Shown here: piece by piece, positions 8,595 through 17,082 of the stretch
Layout: each line of letters opens with the position of its first letter
Position numbering within the stretch: position 1 is the first letter of the stretch
DNA from: W1P20-047 sp051878795
Lineage (GTDB): Bacteria > Actinomycetota > Coriobacteriia > Coriobacteriales > Eggerthellaceae
Length of the DNA stretch: 26,348 nt
Direction of reading: 5' to 3'
Assembly: GCA_051878795.1 (NCBI GenBank)
Contig: JBJEKU010000014.1
Location: forward strand, 1-26,348
Made by a program: the position numbers and the translations under genes
The notes under the pieces: generated by a model
Database searches by the model: none
Seen by the model: only the letters and a program-made list of their open reading frames with translations
Told to the model about the DNA's origin: nothing

Positions 8595-9271
8595 TAATCG
8601 CCATTGACGGGCCTTCGGGTGCCGGCAAGTCCACTGTATCCAAGGAGGTTGCATCGCAGCTGGGTTTCTCCTGCCTGGATACGGGGGCCATGTTCCGCGC
8701 AATAGCTTGGAAAGCGCTCGAGTGCGGCGTAGACCTGTCCGACGCCCAGGCAGTGGGCGAGATCGCCAGCGAATACCAGATCGACTTCCAGTGCATGGAA
8801 GGCGAGGTACTTCCCAGCGTTGTCACCATCGGTGGAACCGATGTGAGCCGTGACATCCGCACCTCGCGCATCGACAGGTCCGTGAGCGCGGTTTCCGCCC
8901 ACGTTCCCGTACGTGCCGCCATGCTCGAACAGCAGCGTCGTATCGGCAATGCCGGCAACTACGTGGTCGAGGGACGCGATATCGGAACCGTTGTCTTTCC
9001 CGATGCCGAATTGAAGATCTTCCTCACCGCCAGTGCGCAGGAGCGTGCGATCCGCAGGCTCGCGCAGAACAAGGAGCGCGGTGTAGGCTCGATTGATTTC
9101 GAAGAGGTGCTCGCAGATATCGAGCGTCGAGACGAATTGGATTCCTCACGCGATGCCGCTCCCTTGCGCGCTGCGGACGATGCAGTGCAGCTGGACTCCA
9201 CCAGCCAGAGCATCGGGCAGATCGTCGATTCCATATGCGATCTTGCAAGGAAAAGGATGGGTGCCCTGTGA
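8591..9271 (+). CDS. cmk: (d)CMP kinase
   Basis: Cytidylate kinase phosphorylates CMP and dCMP with ATP. The 226-residue product has the P-loop GPSGAGKS (7-14), the conserved FSCLDTGAMFRA nucleoside-binding segment, the insert region with DVSRDIRTSRI, and VVEGRDIGTVVFPDA. Length and motif order are those of bacterial Cmk. The start ATG overlaps the aroA stop (ATGA) and the stop overlaps the GTG of the next gene. The aroA-cmk pairing is common in bacteria. Confidence 0.97.
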   Translation: MIIAIDGPSGAGKSTVSKEVASQLGFSCLDTGAMFRAIAWKALECGVDLSDAQAVGEIASEYQIDFQCMEGEVLPSVVTIGGTDVSRDIRTSRIDRSVSAVSAHVPVRAAMLEQQRRIGNAGNYVVEGRDIGTVVFPDAELKIFLTASAQERAIRRLAQNKERGVGSIDFEEVLADIERRDELDSSRDAAPLRAADDAVQLDSTSQSIGQIVDSICDLARKRMGAL

Positions 9272-10074
9272 TTTTGAAATACGAGCAGATGTGGGATATG
9301 CCCCTAGGCGGCAGTGGGGAAGATAAAGAGGTTACCCACTGGTTCGGTAACCTGTGCTACGTGGTCTTCGGTATCTTGTGCAAGATACTGTGGCGATACA
9401 AGGTGGTCAATCGCGAGGCATTGCGGCAGTTCGCAGGTAAAAGCGGTGTCGTGCTGGTGGGGAACCACTCCTCCTTCCTTGACGTGATTTTCGGCTATCT
9501 TTCGGTTCGTACGCAGCAGTGGGTAAGATTCATGGCGAGGGAGAACCTGTTCGAGACCGCCAAGGGCTTAGGTGGGCAGGTTTTCTCCCGTGTGGGCGCA
9601 TTTCCCGTCGCGCGCGATTCGGCGGATCGAACCGCTCTCAAGCGTGCTGCCCGCATGCTGAAGAACAAGGAAGTGGTGGGAATCTTCCCGGAGGGCACCC
9701 GTCGCGGAAAGAGCGGAACCACCCCGAAGCTCCATGCGGGTGCCGCGTTGATCGCCCGAATGGGCAAGGCACCGCTTCTTCCCTTCACCATGCGCAATGT
9801 GGGAAACATCAAGCGCAAAGGCCAGAGGGTAAGATTCCCGAAGGTCACCATCGTCTTCGGGGAACCCGTGTTTCTGGAATCCTTCGATTTCCTGCCCAAG
9901 AACGACCGATTGGAAGCCTGCACCTGGTATGTGATGCGCGAATGCTATGCCCTGAACAGGCAGGTTCCGGCGGATCAGGTGGATATGGTGGAACTGTTCC
10001 CCGAATGCCCCGATTATTCCCAGGTATTCGCCGAGCATCCCATTTGCGTTCCTGCGTCCCAAGAAGGCGAGTAG
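9268..10074 (+). CDS. plsC: PlsC-like 1-acyl-sn-glycerol-3-phosphate acyltransferase
   Basis: The probable role is to acylate lysophosphatidic acid to phosphatidic acid at the membrane. The acyltransferase signature NHSSFLD (HX4D; His67, Asp72) and FPEGTR (140-145) are present, with a hydrophobic segment at about 26-42. I placed the start at GTG 9268, overlapping the cmk stop, because AAGGA at 9253-9257 is ten bases upstream; an ATG at 9235 would lie deep inside cmk. This gives 268 residues, slightly long for PlsC owing to a short N-terminal lead and a C-terminal tail of about 45 residues. With plsY and gpsA further along, it would complete most of the phosphatidate pathway. Acyl and acceptor specificity cannot be read from the sequence. 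Confidence 0.9.
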   Translation: MILKYEQMWDMPLGGSGEDKEVTHWFGNLCYVVFGILCKILWRYKVVNREALRQFAGKSGVVLVGNHSSFLDVIFGYLSVRTQQWVRFMARENLFETAKGLGGQVFSRVGAFPVARDSADRTALKRAARMLKNKEVVGIFPEGTRRGKSGTTPKLHAGAALIARMGKAPLLPFTMRNVGNIKRKGQRVRFPKVTIVFGEPVFLESFDFLPKNDRLEACTWYVMRECYALNRQVPADQVDMVELFPECPDYSQVFAEHPICVPASQEGE

Positions 10075-10082
10075 GTGTTTGC

Positions 10083-10922
10083 ATGGAAGTGATTCTCGCC
10101 GAATGCGCGGGTGCCTGCTATGGTGTCCAGCGCGCTTTGAATCTAGCGCTCGAACAGGCAGAATGCGCGCAGAGCACGCAAACGCTCGGCCCGCTTATCC
10201 ATAATCCCCAGGTGGTTGCAGCGCTTGCCGGAAAGGGGGTATCGGTTGCATCCTGCCCCGAGCAGATCGATGCCGAGTGCGTCGTCATCCGCAGCCATGG
10301 CGTCACGCCCGAGACCCTGCGCCAAGTCGAGGCTACGGGTGCTAAGGTGATAAATGCCACTTGTCCCCACGTGATCCGCGCCCAGAAGGCGGCGGAGTCG
10401 TTAGCCGGGCAGTGCGCCACCGTGCTGGTCCTGGGTGAGAAGAGCCATCCTGAAGTATGCGGTATCACTGCCTATGCGTTGGAGGCGGGTGGCAACGTTG
10501 TGGTGGCCCAGTCCGTCGATGAGATCCCTCTCCAGCTGGATGAACCTGTGGGAATCGTGGTGCAAACCACCCAGTCCCATGAGCGTCTCGACCAGGTGGT
10601 CGATTATCTTGGTCAGCGGGGAATTTCCTTTGTGGTGAAAGATACTATCTGCACCGCCACCAGCCGTCGCCAGGAATCCGCGGCGAATCTTGCTGCGGAT
10701 GTGGATGCTATGGTGGTGATCGGAGGGCATAACTCATCCAATACCACCAGGCTTTTCGAAATCTGCGCCAAGAATGCTCCCCAGGCTTTCCACATCGAGA
10801 GACCAGAGGAATTACAGAAAAGCGATTTCGCGTCATGTGCTAGAGTAGGGGTCACTGCGGGTGCATCCACGCCCCAAGAGCAGATTCAGGCAGTCATCAG
10901 CCTATTGGAATCTTGGGAGTAG
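10083..10922 (+). CDS. ispH: 4-hydroxy-3-methylbut-2-enyl diphosphate reductase
   Basis: IspH (LytB) is the last enzyme of the MEP isoprenoid pathway, an iron-sulfur reductase producing IPP and DMAPP. The 279-residue product retains the three cluster cysteines: Cys12 in AGACYGVQRA, Cys94 in NATCPHV and Cys190 in DTICTATSRRQ. It also has substrate residues His40 (GPLIHN), His72 (RSHGV), His122 and catalytic Glu124 (SHPEVCG), and the GGHNSSNT and AGASTP motifs. The segment before Cys12 reads ECAGAC in place of the usual NPRGFC, and adds an extra Cys8. No S1 domains are fused, unlike many clostridial homologues. The ATG at 10083 is preceded by a TAGGTG sequence; the same frame is open far upstream only as a shadow of plsC. 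Confidence 0.96.
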   Translation: MEVILAECAGACYGVQRALNLALEQAECAQSTQTLGPLIHNPQVVAALAGKGVSVASCPEQIDAECVVIRSHGVTPETLRQVEATGAKVINATCPHVIRAQKAAESLAGQCATVLVLGEKSHPEVCGITAYALEAGGNVVVAQSVDEIPLQLDEPVGIVVQTTQSHERLDQVVDYLGQRGISFVVKDTICTATSRRQESAANLAADVDAMVVIGGHNSSNTTRLFEICAKNAPQAFHIERPEELQKSDFASCARVGVTAGASTPQEQIQAVISLLESWE

Positions 10923-10962
10923 CCCGTACTCGGCAAACCGATTCGTAGCGTAAAAGGACTCC

Positions 10963-12168
10963 ATGGTTTTTTCTTCCCGGAACATACTGTTCAGGCCGCT
11001 CGCCGCTGTAGCAGGCGTCGGGTTGGTCTGCGCGCTCTGTCAACCTTGTGTGGCGTATGGCGTGACTTCGGCTGAGAAACAAGCGGAAGCCGACGCTTTG
11101 TTCGCGCAGATCGACGAATTGCAGACCAGCCTGAACGAGGCGAATGACGAATACGATTCCGCCAAGGCGGAATACGAATCTGCAACCAAGAAGGTCGAGG
11201 AATCCCAGAAGGTCATCGAAGAACAGAGTGCCAAAATCGAGACGCTTCAGGAATCTCTGGGCGAATATGCAGTGCAGATGTACAAAAGCGAAGATTCCCT
11301 GACCACGTTCATGGGTGTGGTTCTGGATTCCCAGTCTTTCGAGGAATTCGCGACTGCGGTCGATTACATGCAATCGGTCTCCCATCGTGGTTCCTCCCTG
11401 GTGGCAGAAACGAAGTCTGCCCGGGAAAAGACCGAGCAGGCGAAGGCCACTTACGAAGAGCAGAGCCAGCTTGCAAAGGAAAGCATGGACACCGCCGAGC
11501 AGAAGGCCCAGGAAATCGAGACCCTCCAGTCCGACCTGCGTGCAGAAGCCGACAAAGTGACCCAGGAAGTCGCCGAGCTCAAGGCGGTCGAAGAAGCCGA
11601 AGCCGAAGCAGCTCGCAAGGCTGCCGAAGAAGCGGCTGCTGCACAGGCTTCTGCCGCGGCAGCGGAAACCGGCTATGTCCAACCTGCCGAATCCTCCGTT
11701 TCGGCCGATGACGGCGGTACGTCCGATTCCTCTGGTACCACCGATACCGGCACTGCAGAATCCGCCCCTGTCGTCTCCGGTACGGGAGCCTTGGCAAATC
11801 CGTGCCCGGCTGGTTCCATTTCGTCTACGTTCGGCTGGCGCGATTTCGACAGCTCCTTCCATATGGGCCTGGATTTGGCTGCCGCAGAAGGTACGCCCTA
11901 CTATGCGGCTGATTCCGGAACGGTGATCTACGCCACCAACGATGGCAGCTATAACGGCGGTGCGGGCAACTGGATCGTTATCTCGCACGGCAATGGCCTT
12001 GTGACCAAGTACATGCACTCCTCTGCGGTGTACGTGAACGTCGGCGACTCGGTTTCCAAGGGCCAGAATATCGGAGCTGTCGGCAATACCGGCAATTCAT
12101 TCGGAGCCCACCTGCACTTCCAGGTCGAACTGAACGGTGCCGCCGTGGATCCCTTGGGGTACATCTAG
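10963..12168 (+). CDS. secreted coiled-coil M23 family peptidase (peptidoglycan hydrolase or activator)
   Basis: The 401-residue product has a signal peptide (positive start, hydrophobic core about 11-30, predicted cleavage near residue 32). A long charged coiled coil follows (about 35-220), rich in Glu, Lys, Gln and Ala, then a Ser/Thr/Gly/Asp-rich linker (about 230-275) and a C-terminal M23 (lysostaphin/LytM) domain. The zinc motif residues are intact: His300 and Asp304 in HMGLD, and His383/His385 in HLHF. It is therefore probably a catalytically active cell-wall endopeptidase, with the same architecture as EnvC-like and PcsB-like division hydrolases. AAGGA lies four bases before the ATG. 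Cleavage specificity, and any regulation through the coiled coil (for example by FtsEX), are inference; no ftsEX is in view. Confidence 0.92.
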   Translation: MVFSSRNILFRPLAAVAGVGLVCALCQPCVAYGVTSAEKQAEADALFAQIDELQTSLNEANDEYDSAKAEYESATKKVEESQKVIEEQSAKIETLQESLGEYAVQMYKSEDSLTTFMGVVLDSQSFEEFATAVDYMQSVSHRGSSLVAETKSAREKTEQAKATYEEQSQLAKESMDTAEQKAQEIETLQSDLRAEADKVTQEVAELKAVEEAEAEAARKAAEEAAAAQASAAAAETGYVQPAESSVSADDGGTSDSSGTTDTGTAESAPVVSGTGALANPCPAGSISSTFGWRDFDSSFHMGLDLAAAEGTPYYAADSGTVIYATNDGSYNGGAGNWIVISHGNGLVTKYMHSSAVYVNVGDSVSKGQNIGAVGNTGNSFGAHLHFQVELNGAAVDPLGYI

Positions 12169-12171
12169 GCT

Positions 12172-13524
12172 ATGGAAACCCGCGCGTATATCCAGTCGGT
12201 CGAGCCCTTGAGCCCCGCCGACGATGCCGGATTCTCTGAAGGCTGCTGCATCACCGCGGTCGATGGCAATCCCATCCGCGACATCATCGATTGGCGTTGG
12301 TATACCTCCGAAGACCAGATCGTCGTTTCCTACATCGATTGCGATGGCGATAGGGGCGATGTCTGCCTGGAGCGCGAGCCGGGGGAGTCCTGGGGCTTCG
12401 AATTCACCGATGCGGTGTTCGATCGGATCATCCAGTGCAGGAACGCATGCATCTTCTGCTTCATGCGCCAGCTTCCCGAGCATGCACGTGCGAGCCTATC
12501 GCTCAGGGACGACGATTACCGCCTCAGCTTCCTGCAGGGCAATTTCGTCACCTTCACCAATATCATGCCCGAAGACGAACAGCGCATCATCGAACAGCGC
12601 ATCTCCCCTTTGCGCTATTCGCTCCATTGCATCACGCCGGAACTGCGCAGGCGGGTTATCGGCAAGCATGCGGCCCATGGCGTCGCGGTGGCCGAGCGCC
12701 TTCTCGATGCAGGGATAGAGCTCCACGCCCAAATCGTGCTCATGCCCGACGTGAACGATGGGGAAGAGCTGCGACGCACCATCGAGTGGTGCTATGGAAA
12801 GCCCGGCATCATCAGCGTGGGTATCGTTCCCTTGGGGTATACCAAGCATCAAAAGCGTTTCGACAAGAGCTTCAACGACCCCGAAGTCGCACGTGCCGTC
12901 ATCGAATGCATCAAGCCTTTCCAGCATCGTGCCATGCTCGAACGCGGCGATGCTTGGGTGCATGCCTCAGACGAGTTCTATCGCAACGCATATGGCGATA
13001 CCTTGCTCGACGAACTTCCGCCTGCCGCCTTCTACGGTGATTTCAACCTTTTCGAAGACGGTATCGGCATCGTGCGTACCTTCGTCGACGACTGGATGGG
13101 AAATCCCCAGGCCATACGCGAATGCGCCCGCACCCTCGAGCGTAATGATGCCCGTGTGATCCTGGTTTACGGATGCGCCATGGTCGAGGCCCTGGTGCCC
13201 TTGCTGGAAAGCTCGCCCTTGAAGGGCAGGATCATCCCGCTGTTCGTGAAGAACGAGTATTTCGGGGGCAATGTGGATGTGACGGGGCTTTTATGCGCTG
13301 CAGATATGGCGCCTGCCATCAGACAGGAGGCCTGGCGCTTGGAACAGGCGGGTACTCCGGCTGATTTCGCCATCATTCCCGAGGTGGTGTTCAACCACGA
13401 TCATGTCACTCTTGATGATATGACGCTTTCGCAGCTGCAGGGGGAAGCAGGCCTTGAGCTTCATGTGGTATCCTGCGATGCATCCGAATATTTAATGCAA
13501 GTATGCAATCTGCTCGATACATAG
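12172..13524 (+). CDS. DUF512 family radical SAM protein with N-terminal PDZ-like domain
   Basis: The 450-residue product begins with a PDZ-like domain (about 1-75, with SPADDAGFSEGCCITAVDGNP). The [4Fe-4S]/S-adenosylmethionine motif CX3CX2C follows (Cys89, Cys93, Cys96 in CRNACIFCFM), then the family-typical LRDDDYRLSFLQGNFVT and a long C-terminal DUF512 region. The family is recognised, but I know of no established reaction. It starts three bases after the M23 gene and ends 11 bases before der; the DUF512-der pairing recurs in many Gram-positives. That hints at a link to ribosome maturation or another Der-dependent step, which is inference. No key cysteine is missing. Confidence 0.9.
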   Translation: METRAYIQSVEPLSPADDAGFSEGCCITAVDGNPIRDIIDWRWYTSEDQIVVSYIDCDGDRGDVCLEREPGESWGFEFTDAVFDRIIQCRNACIFCFMRQLPEHARASLSLRDDDYRLSFLQGNFVTFTNIMPEDEQRIIEQRISPLRYSLHCITPELRRRVIGKHAAHGVAVAERLLDAGIELHAQIVLMPDVNDGEELRRTIEWCYGKPGIISVGIVPLGYTKHQKRFDKSFNDPEVARAVIECIKPFQHRAMLERGDAWVHASDEFYRNAYGDTLLDELPPAAFYGDFNLFEDGIGIVRTFVDDWMGNPQAIRECARTLERNDARVILVYGCAMVEALVPLLESSPLKGRIIPLFVKNEYFGGNVDVTGLLCAADMAPAIRQEAWRLEQAGTPADFAIIPEVVFNHDHVTLDDMTLSQLQGEAGLELHVVSCDASEYLMQVCNLLDT

Positions 13525-13535
13525 AGGAATAACCA

Positions 13536-14852
13536 ATGCCAAAGCATATCGTTGCCGTCGTTGGACGTCCCAATGTCGGTAAATCCACGTTCGTGAACAG
13601 GATCGCGCAGGCTAACGATGCGATCGTGCACGAAATGCGCGGTGTTACCCGCGACCGCTCATATCACGAAGCCGACTGGAACGGCATGGATTTCACCCTG
13701 ATCGATACCGGCGGTATCGAAATGGGCAATGACGACCGCTTCCAGGGTTCTATCCGCGACCAGGCATTCGCCGCGACCGAGGAATGCGACGTCATCCTGT
13801 TCCTGGTCGACGGCAAGACCGGAATCAATGCCGACGACGAGGAAGTCGCCCGTGTCCTGCGCAAGAGCAAGACGCCGGTGCTGCTTGTCGTCAACAAGAT
13901 GGACAATCCAGGTAATGTGAACGACATCTACGAGTTCTACAGCCTGGGTCTTGGCGATCCCTGGCCCGTTTCCTCTACCCACGGCCATGGCACCGGCGAT
14001 TTGCTCGACGAGCTGGTGAACATCCTGCGTACCATCCCGGAGCGCGAGGAAGAAGATTATTCCGATGCGATCAACGTCGCTATCATCGGGCGCCCCAATG
14101 CAGGCAAGTCCTCGCTCACTAATGCGCTGTCGAATGAGCAGCGTTCTATCGTGAGCGATGTCGCCGGCACTACGCGCGACGCCATCGACACCATCGTCCA
14201 TCACGATGGGCGGGTGTACCGCCTGGTCGACACTGCCGGCCTGCGCAGGAAGAGCCAGATCGACGAGGCCGTCGAATACTACGGTTTCGTTCGCGCCATG
14301 CGCGCAATCGACCGTGCCGATGTCGCCCTCCTGGTCATCGATGCCACCTTGGGCTTGACCGACCAGGACCAGCGCGTTGCCGGCTTCGCTGCCGAACGAG
14401 GCTGCGCCATGGTCATCGTGCTGAACAAGTGGGATCTTGTGGAAGGACCCGAGGCGAAGGCCGCTATCCGCGAGCGCATCGAAGAGCGCATGGGCTTCGT
14501 AGGCTACGCGCCCGTTATCGCCATTTCCGCCTTGACCGGCAAGAACCTCAGGCGCGTCTGGGAAACCATCGACCAGGCCTACGCCAGCTTCAACCGCACC
14601 ATCAGCACCAGCAAGCTGAACAACTGGCTTGCAGAGCTGCGTGATTTCGGCCACAACATCTCCAAGGGCAAGAAGATCCTGCGCCTGAAGTACGTCACCC
14701 AGACCGGCATTTGCCCTCCGTATATCACCTTCTTCTGCAACCATCCTGACATCGTGGATGATAATTACACGCGCTATCTGGAAAACCGACTGCGCAAGCA
14801 GTTCGATTTCACCGGCACGCCTATCCGTATCAAGTTCAAGCGAAAGGATTAA
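13536..14852 (+). CDS. der: ribosome biogenesis GTPase Der (EngA)
   Basis: Der is a double-GTPase factor required for maturation of the 50S ribosomal subunit. The 438-residue product shows two complete G domains: GRPNVGKS (10-17), DTGGIE and NKMD (120-123); then GRPNAGKS (185-192), DTAGLR and NKWD (297-300). A C-terminal KH-like domain follows (about 355-438), with the conserved PYITFFCNHPDIV segment. Length is standard. AGAGGAA precedes the ATG. The stop is three bases before the plsY GTG. Confidence 0.98.
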   Translation: MPKHIVAVVGRPNVGKSTFVNRIAQANDAIVHEMRGVTRDRSYHEADWNGMDFTLIDTGGIEMGNDDRFQGSIRDQAFAATEECDVILFLVDGKTGINADDEEVARVLRKSKTPVLLVVNKMDNPGNVNDIYEFYSLGLGDPWPVSSTHGHGTGDLLDELVNILRTIPEREEEDYSDAINVAIIGRPNAGKSSLTNALSNEQRSIVSDVAGTTRDAIDTIVHHDGRVYRLVDTAGLRRKSQIDEAVEYYGFVRAMRAIDRADVALLVIDATLGLTDQDQRVAGFAAERGCAMVIVLNKWDLVEGPEAKAAIRERIEERMGFVGYAPVIAISALTGKNLRRVWETIDQAYASFNRTISTSKLNNWLAELRDFGHNISKGKKILRLKYVTQTGICPPYITFFCNHPDIVDDNYTRYLENRLRKQFDFTGTPIRIKFKRKD

Positions 14853-14855
14853 TAC

Positions 14856-15503
14856 GTGGTTCACTTCCCGATTCTTATTCTTGTCTTCGTAATCGCCTTC
14901 TTTCTGGGATCCATACCCAACGGCGTGATCATCGGTAAGGTCTTCTTCAAGACCGATATCAGGAAGCAAGGGTCAGGAAACATCGGAACCACCAATGCGA
15001 TTAGGGCGATGGGGAAGAAGGGCGGCTATGCCGTCTTCCTGCTGGACTTCGGGAAGGGCCTTCTTTCCGGTGTCCTAGCCAACATCCTGTTCGCGCATTT
15101 CGCTGTTGATGGCGGCGTGTTCAGCCAGAACGCATGCCTGGCCTTTGCATTCATGGGGTGCGGACTCGGCCATATCTTCTCGCCGTGGCTGAAGTTCCAC
15201 GGAGGAAAGGGCATTGCGGTGTCCGTCGGCTGCTTGTTCGTGACCTTCGGCGTTGTCCCGGCAGTTATCGAGCTTGCGGCCTTCGCGCTTGTCGTGGTCG
15301 TTACCCGCTATGTTTCATTGGGTTCGATCGTCGCGGCGGCGCTCTGCCCCTTTTTCGCTTCGTACCTTTTCTGGGGCGATATCGTCGCCATCGTTCCATG
15401 CGTCGTCATGGGTTTGATCGTCATTTGGGCCCACAGGGCCAATATCGAGAGGCTTCTTGCCGGCACCGAACGTCGTGTAGGCGACAAGAAGGATGCGGCA
15501 TAG
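14856..15503 (+). CDS. plsY: acyl-phosphate:glycerol-3-phosphate acyltransferase
   Basis: PlsY transfers the acyl group of acyl-phosphate to position 1 of glycerol 3-phosphate in the membrane. The 215-residue product has several hydrophobic segments and the three PlsY signatures: GSIPNGVIIGK (motif 1), GSGNIGTTNAIR with DFGKG, and KFHGGKGIAVSVG (the glycerol-phosphate-binding glycine loop). The start is GTG 14856, with AAAGGA (14843-14848) seven bases upstream inside the end of der. It sits directly before gpsA, whose product is its acceptor substrate. Confidence 0.96.
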   Translation: MVHFPILILVFVIAFFLGSIPNGVIIGKVFFKTDIRKQGSGNIGTTNAIRAMGKKGGYAVFLLDFGKGLLSGVLANILFAHFAVDGGVFSQNACLAFAFMGCGLGHIFSPWLKFHGGKGIAVSVGCLFVTFGVVPAVIELAAFALVVVVTRYVSLGSIVAAALCPFFASYLFWGDIVAIVPCVVMGLIVIWAHRANIERLLAGTERRVGDKKDAA

Positions 15504-15533
15504 GGCCCGCGACCCTCAAGGGAGATGGGGAAT

Positions 15534-16538
15534 ATGAAGGTTGCAGTAATCGGTGCGGGATCATGGGGAACCGCTCTCGCCCATTTGCTCGGTGTTACCG
15601 GCAGCGAAGTGCGCATCTGGGCGCGTAAGGACGAAGTCGTTCGCGGCATCAACGAGCAGCACAGGAATGTGCGCTACCTGAGCTCTCAGGAGCTTTCGCA
15701 TAACATCACCGCATTCGGCACCTTCGAAGAATGCGTCGATGGTGCCGAAGCGGTTGCCGTGGTCACCCCTTCCAAGATCATGCGCCCTGTGGCGCGCGAG
15801 CTCGCCGGCTTGGTTGCACAGGACATTCCGGTTGTGTTGTGCTGCAAGGGCGTCGAAGAGGGCACGGGTCTGCTTCCGATCGAGGTCTTCGCCGAAGAGA
15901 TGGGCAACTCCGATCGCTTCGCCGTTCTCGCAGGTCCCAACCATGCCGAGGAGGTGATCAGCTGCGTTCCTTCTGCAACGGTCATCGCATCCAAGTCACC
16001 TGAAACCGCAGAGCTGTTCCAGAACCTGTTCGTCACGCCTTCCTTCCGCACCTATACCAGCAGCGACGTGGTGGGTGTGGAAGTGTGCTCTGCGTGCAAG
16101 AATGTCATCGCCATCGCCGTGGGTATCTCCTACGGCATCGGCCTGGGTGACAACACGGGCGCCTTCTTGATGACGCGCGGCCAGGCGGAGATGAGCCGAT
16201 TGGTCTATGCCCTCGGTGGCGATCCTATGACCTGCATGGGGCTTGCAGGTACGGGCGACCTTATCGCAACCTGCATGTCGCATCATTCCCGCAACCGCTG
16301 CTTCGGCGAGTTCCTGGCCGAAGGCAAAACCCTGGACGAATACATCGAGATGACCCACATGGTGGTCGAAGGTTCTCTTGCCTGCAAGACCCTTCTTCCC
16401 CTTGCCGAACGCCATGGTGTCGATCTTCCCATCGCCCAGGCGGTCCGTGCGGTCGTTTGGGAAAAGGGAGATATCGGCGTCTTCACCGAAACCCTGCTCG
16501 GGCGTCCGCTGCGGGAAGAATTCTACGGCTTGGAATAG
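15534..16538 (+). CDS. gpsA: NAD(P)+-dependent glycerol-3-phosphate dehydrogenase
   Basis: GpsA reduces dihydroxyacetone phosphate to sn-glycerol 3-phosphate, the phospholipid backbone. The 334-residue product has the Rossmann motif GAGSWG (7-12), the conserved CCKGVEEGT and GPNHAEEV segments, the catalytic-lysine region ACKNVIAIAVGI and AGTGDLIATC. I chose ATG 15534 because AAGGGAG at 15518-15524 is nine bases upstream; the earlier in-frame ATG at 15525 would touch that ribosome-binding site and adds only three residues. It works with PlsY, encoded 30 bases upstream. Confidence 0.97.
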   Translation: MKVAVIGAGSWGTALAHLLGVTGSEVRIWARKDEVVRGINEQHRNVRYLSSQELSHNITAFGTFEECVDGAEAVAVVTPSKIMRPVARELAGLVAQDIPVVLCCKGVEEGTGLLPIEVFAEEMGNSDRFAVLAGPNHAEEVISCVPSATVIASKSPETAELFQNLFVTPSFRTYTSSDVVGVEVCSACKNVIAIAVGISYGIGLGDNTGAFLMTRGQAEMSRLVYALGGDPMTCMGLAGTGDLIATCMSHHSRNRCFGEFLAEGKTLDEYIEMTHMVVEGSLACKTLLPLAERHGVDLPIAQAVRAVVWEKGDIGVFTETLLGRPLREEFYGLE

Positions 16539-16562
16539 CGGCTTTTCAGATTGGAGGGTGCC

Positions 16563-17030
16563 ATGAGCGAGAGCACCTTCTTCACATACAATACGCCGGT
16601 CGGACGCGTGACAATCGCTTCGAACGGATGCGCTATCACCGCCATCGCCATCGGCGAGGTGGGTCTGCCAGGTGTCAGGAAACCTACCCTCCTCACCAAT
16701 GACGCCGCCAACCAGTTGCAGGAATACCTTGCAGGAAGACGGCGTTATTTCGACTTGCCCCTTGATCCTGCAGGTTCGCCCTTCCAGAAGAAGGTATGGC
16801 GGGAAATGCTCGATATCCCGTATGGCAGCACGAAGACCTATGGGGAGATAGCCTGTGCGGTGGGGTCGCCGCGCGGCGCGCGAGCCGTCGGCATGGCGGC
16901 GAATCGCAATCCCATTGCCATCGTGATCCCCTGCCATCGCGTCTTGGCTTCAAACGGTAAGCCCGGAGGTTATGCGTATGGGGTCGAAGTCAAGCGATTC
17001 CTGCTTGATTTGGAAAGGCGCTCCAACTAG
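16563..17030 (+). CDS. ogt: methylated-DNA--[protein]-cysteine S-methyltransferase
   Basis: This suicide repair protein transfers alkyl groups from O6-alkylguanine (and O4-alkylthymine) to its own cysteine. The 155-residue product carries the active-site PCHRV with Cys124, the helix-turn-helix region YGSTKTYGEIACAVGSPRGARAVG that places the arginine finger, the NRNPIAIVIPCH strand, and a C-terminal GGYAYG...KRFLLDLE loop and helix. No Ada-type N-terminal regulatory domain is fused. The ATG at 16563 has GGAGG at 16553-16557; the open frame upstream begins with a TTG that overlaps that site. Ogt and Ada-B type names are not separable here. Confidence 0.93.
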   Translation: MSESTFFTYNTPVGRVTIASNGCAITAIAIGEVGLPGVRKPTLLTNDAANQLQEYLAGRRRYFDLPLDPAGSPFQKKVWREMLDIPYGSTKTYGEIACAVGSPRGARAVGMAANRNPIAIVIPCHRVLASNGKPGGYAYGVEVKRFLLDLERRSN

Positions 17031-17044
17031 CCATTCTTCCGCGT

Positions 17045-17050
17045 TAGAAT
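17045..17050 (+). promoter_or_regulatory. possible -10 box upstream of rpe
   Basis: TAGAAT (five of six bases of the consensus) lies 32 bases before the rpe start, in a 52-base gap. No convincing -35 hexamer sits 16-18 bases upstream, so this is a weak call. Confidence 0.25.
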
Positions 17051-17082
17051 AGAGGGGTTGAACGAAGAGAAAGGCTGAAACC

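Noticed and set aside
9519..10082. In-frame open extension upstream of ispH
   Set aside because: It overlaps plsC in another frame, has no protein-like motifs, and IspH begins canonically at 10083.
15525..15533. Upstream ATG as the gpsA start
   Set aside because: It directly abuts the AAGGGAG ribosome-binding site, whereas ATG 15534 has proper spacing and gives the canonical N-terminus.
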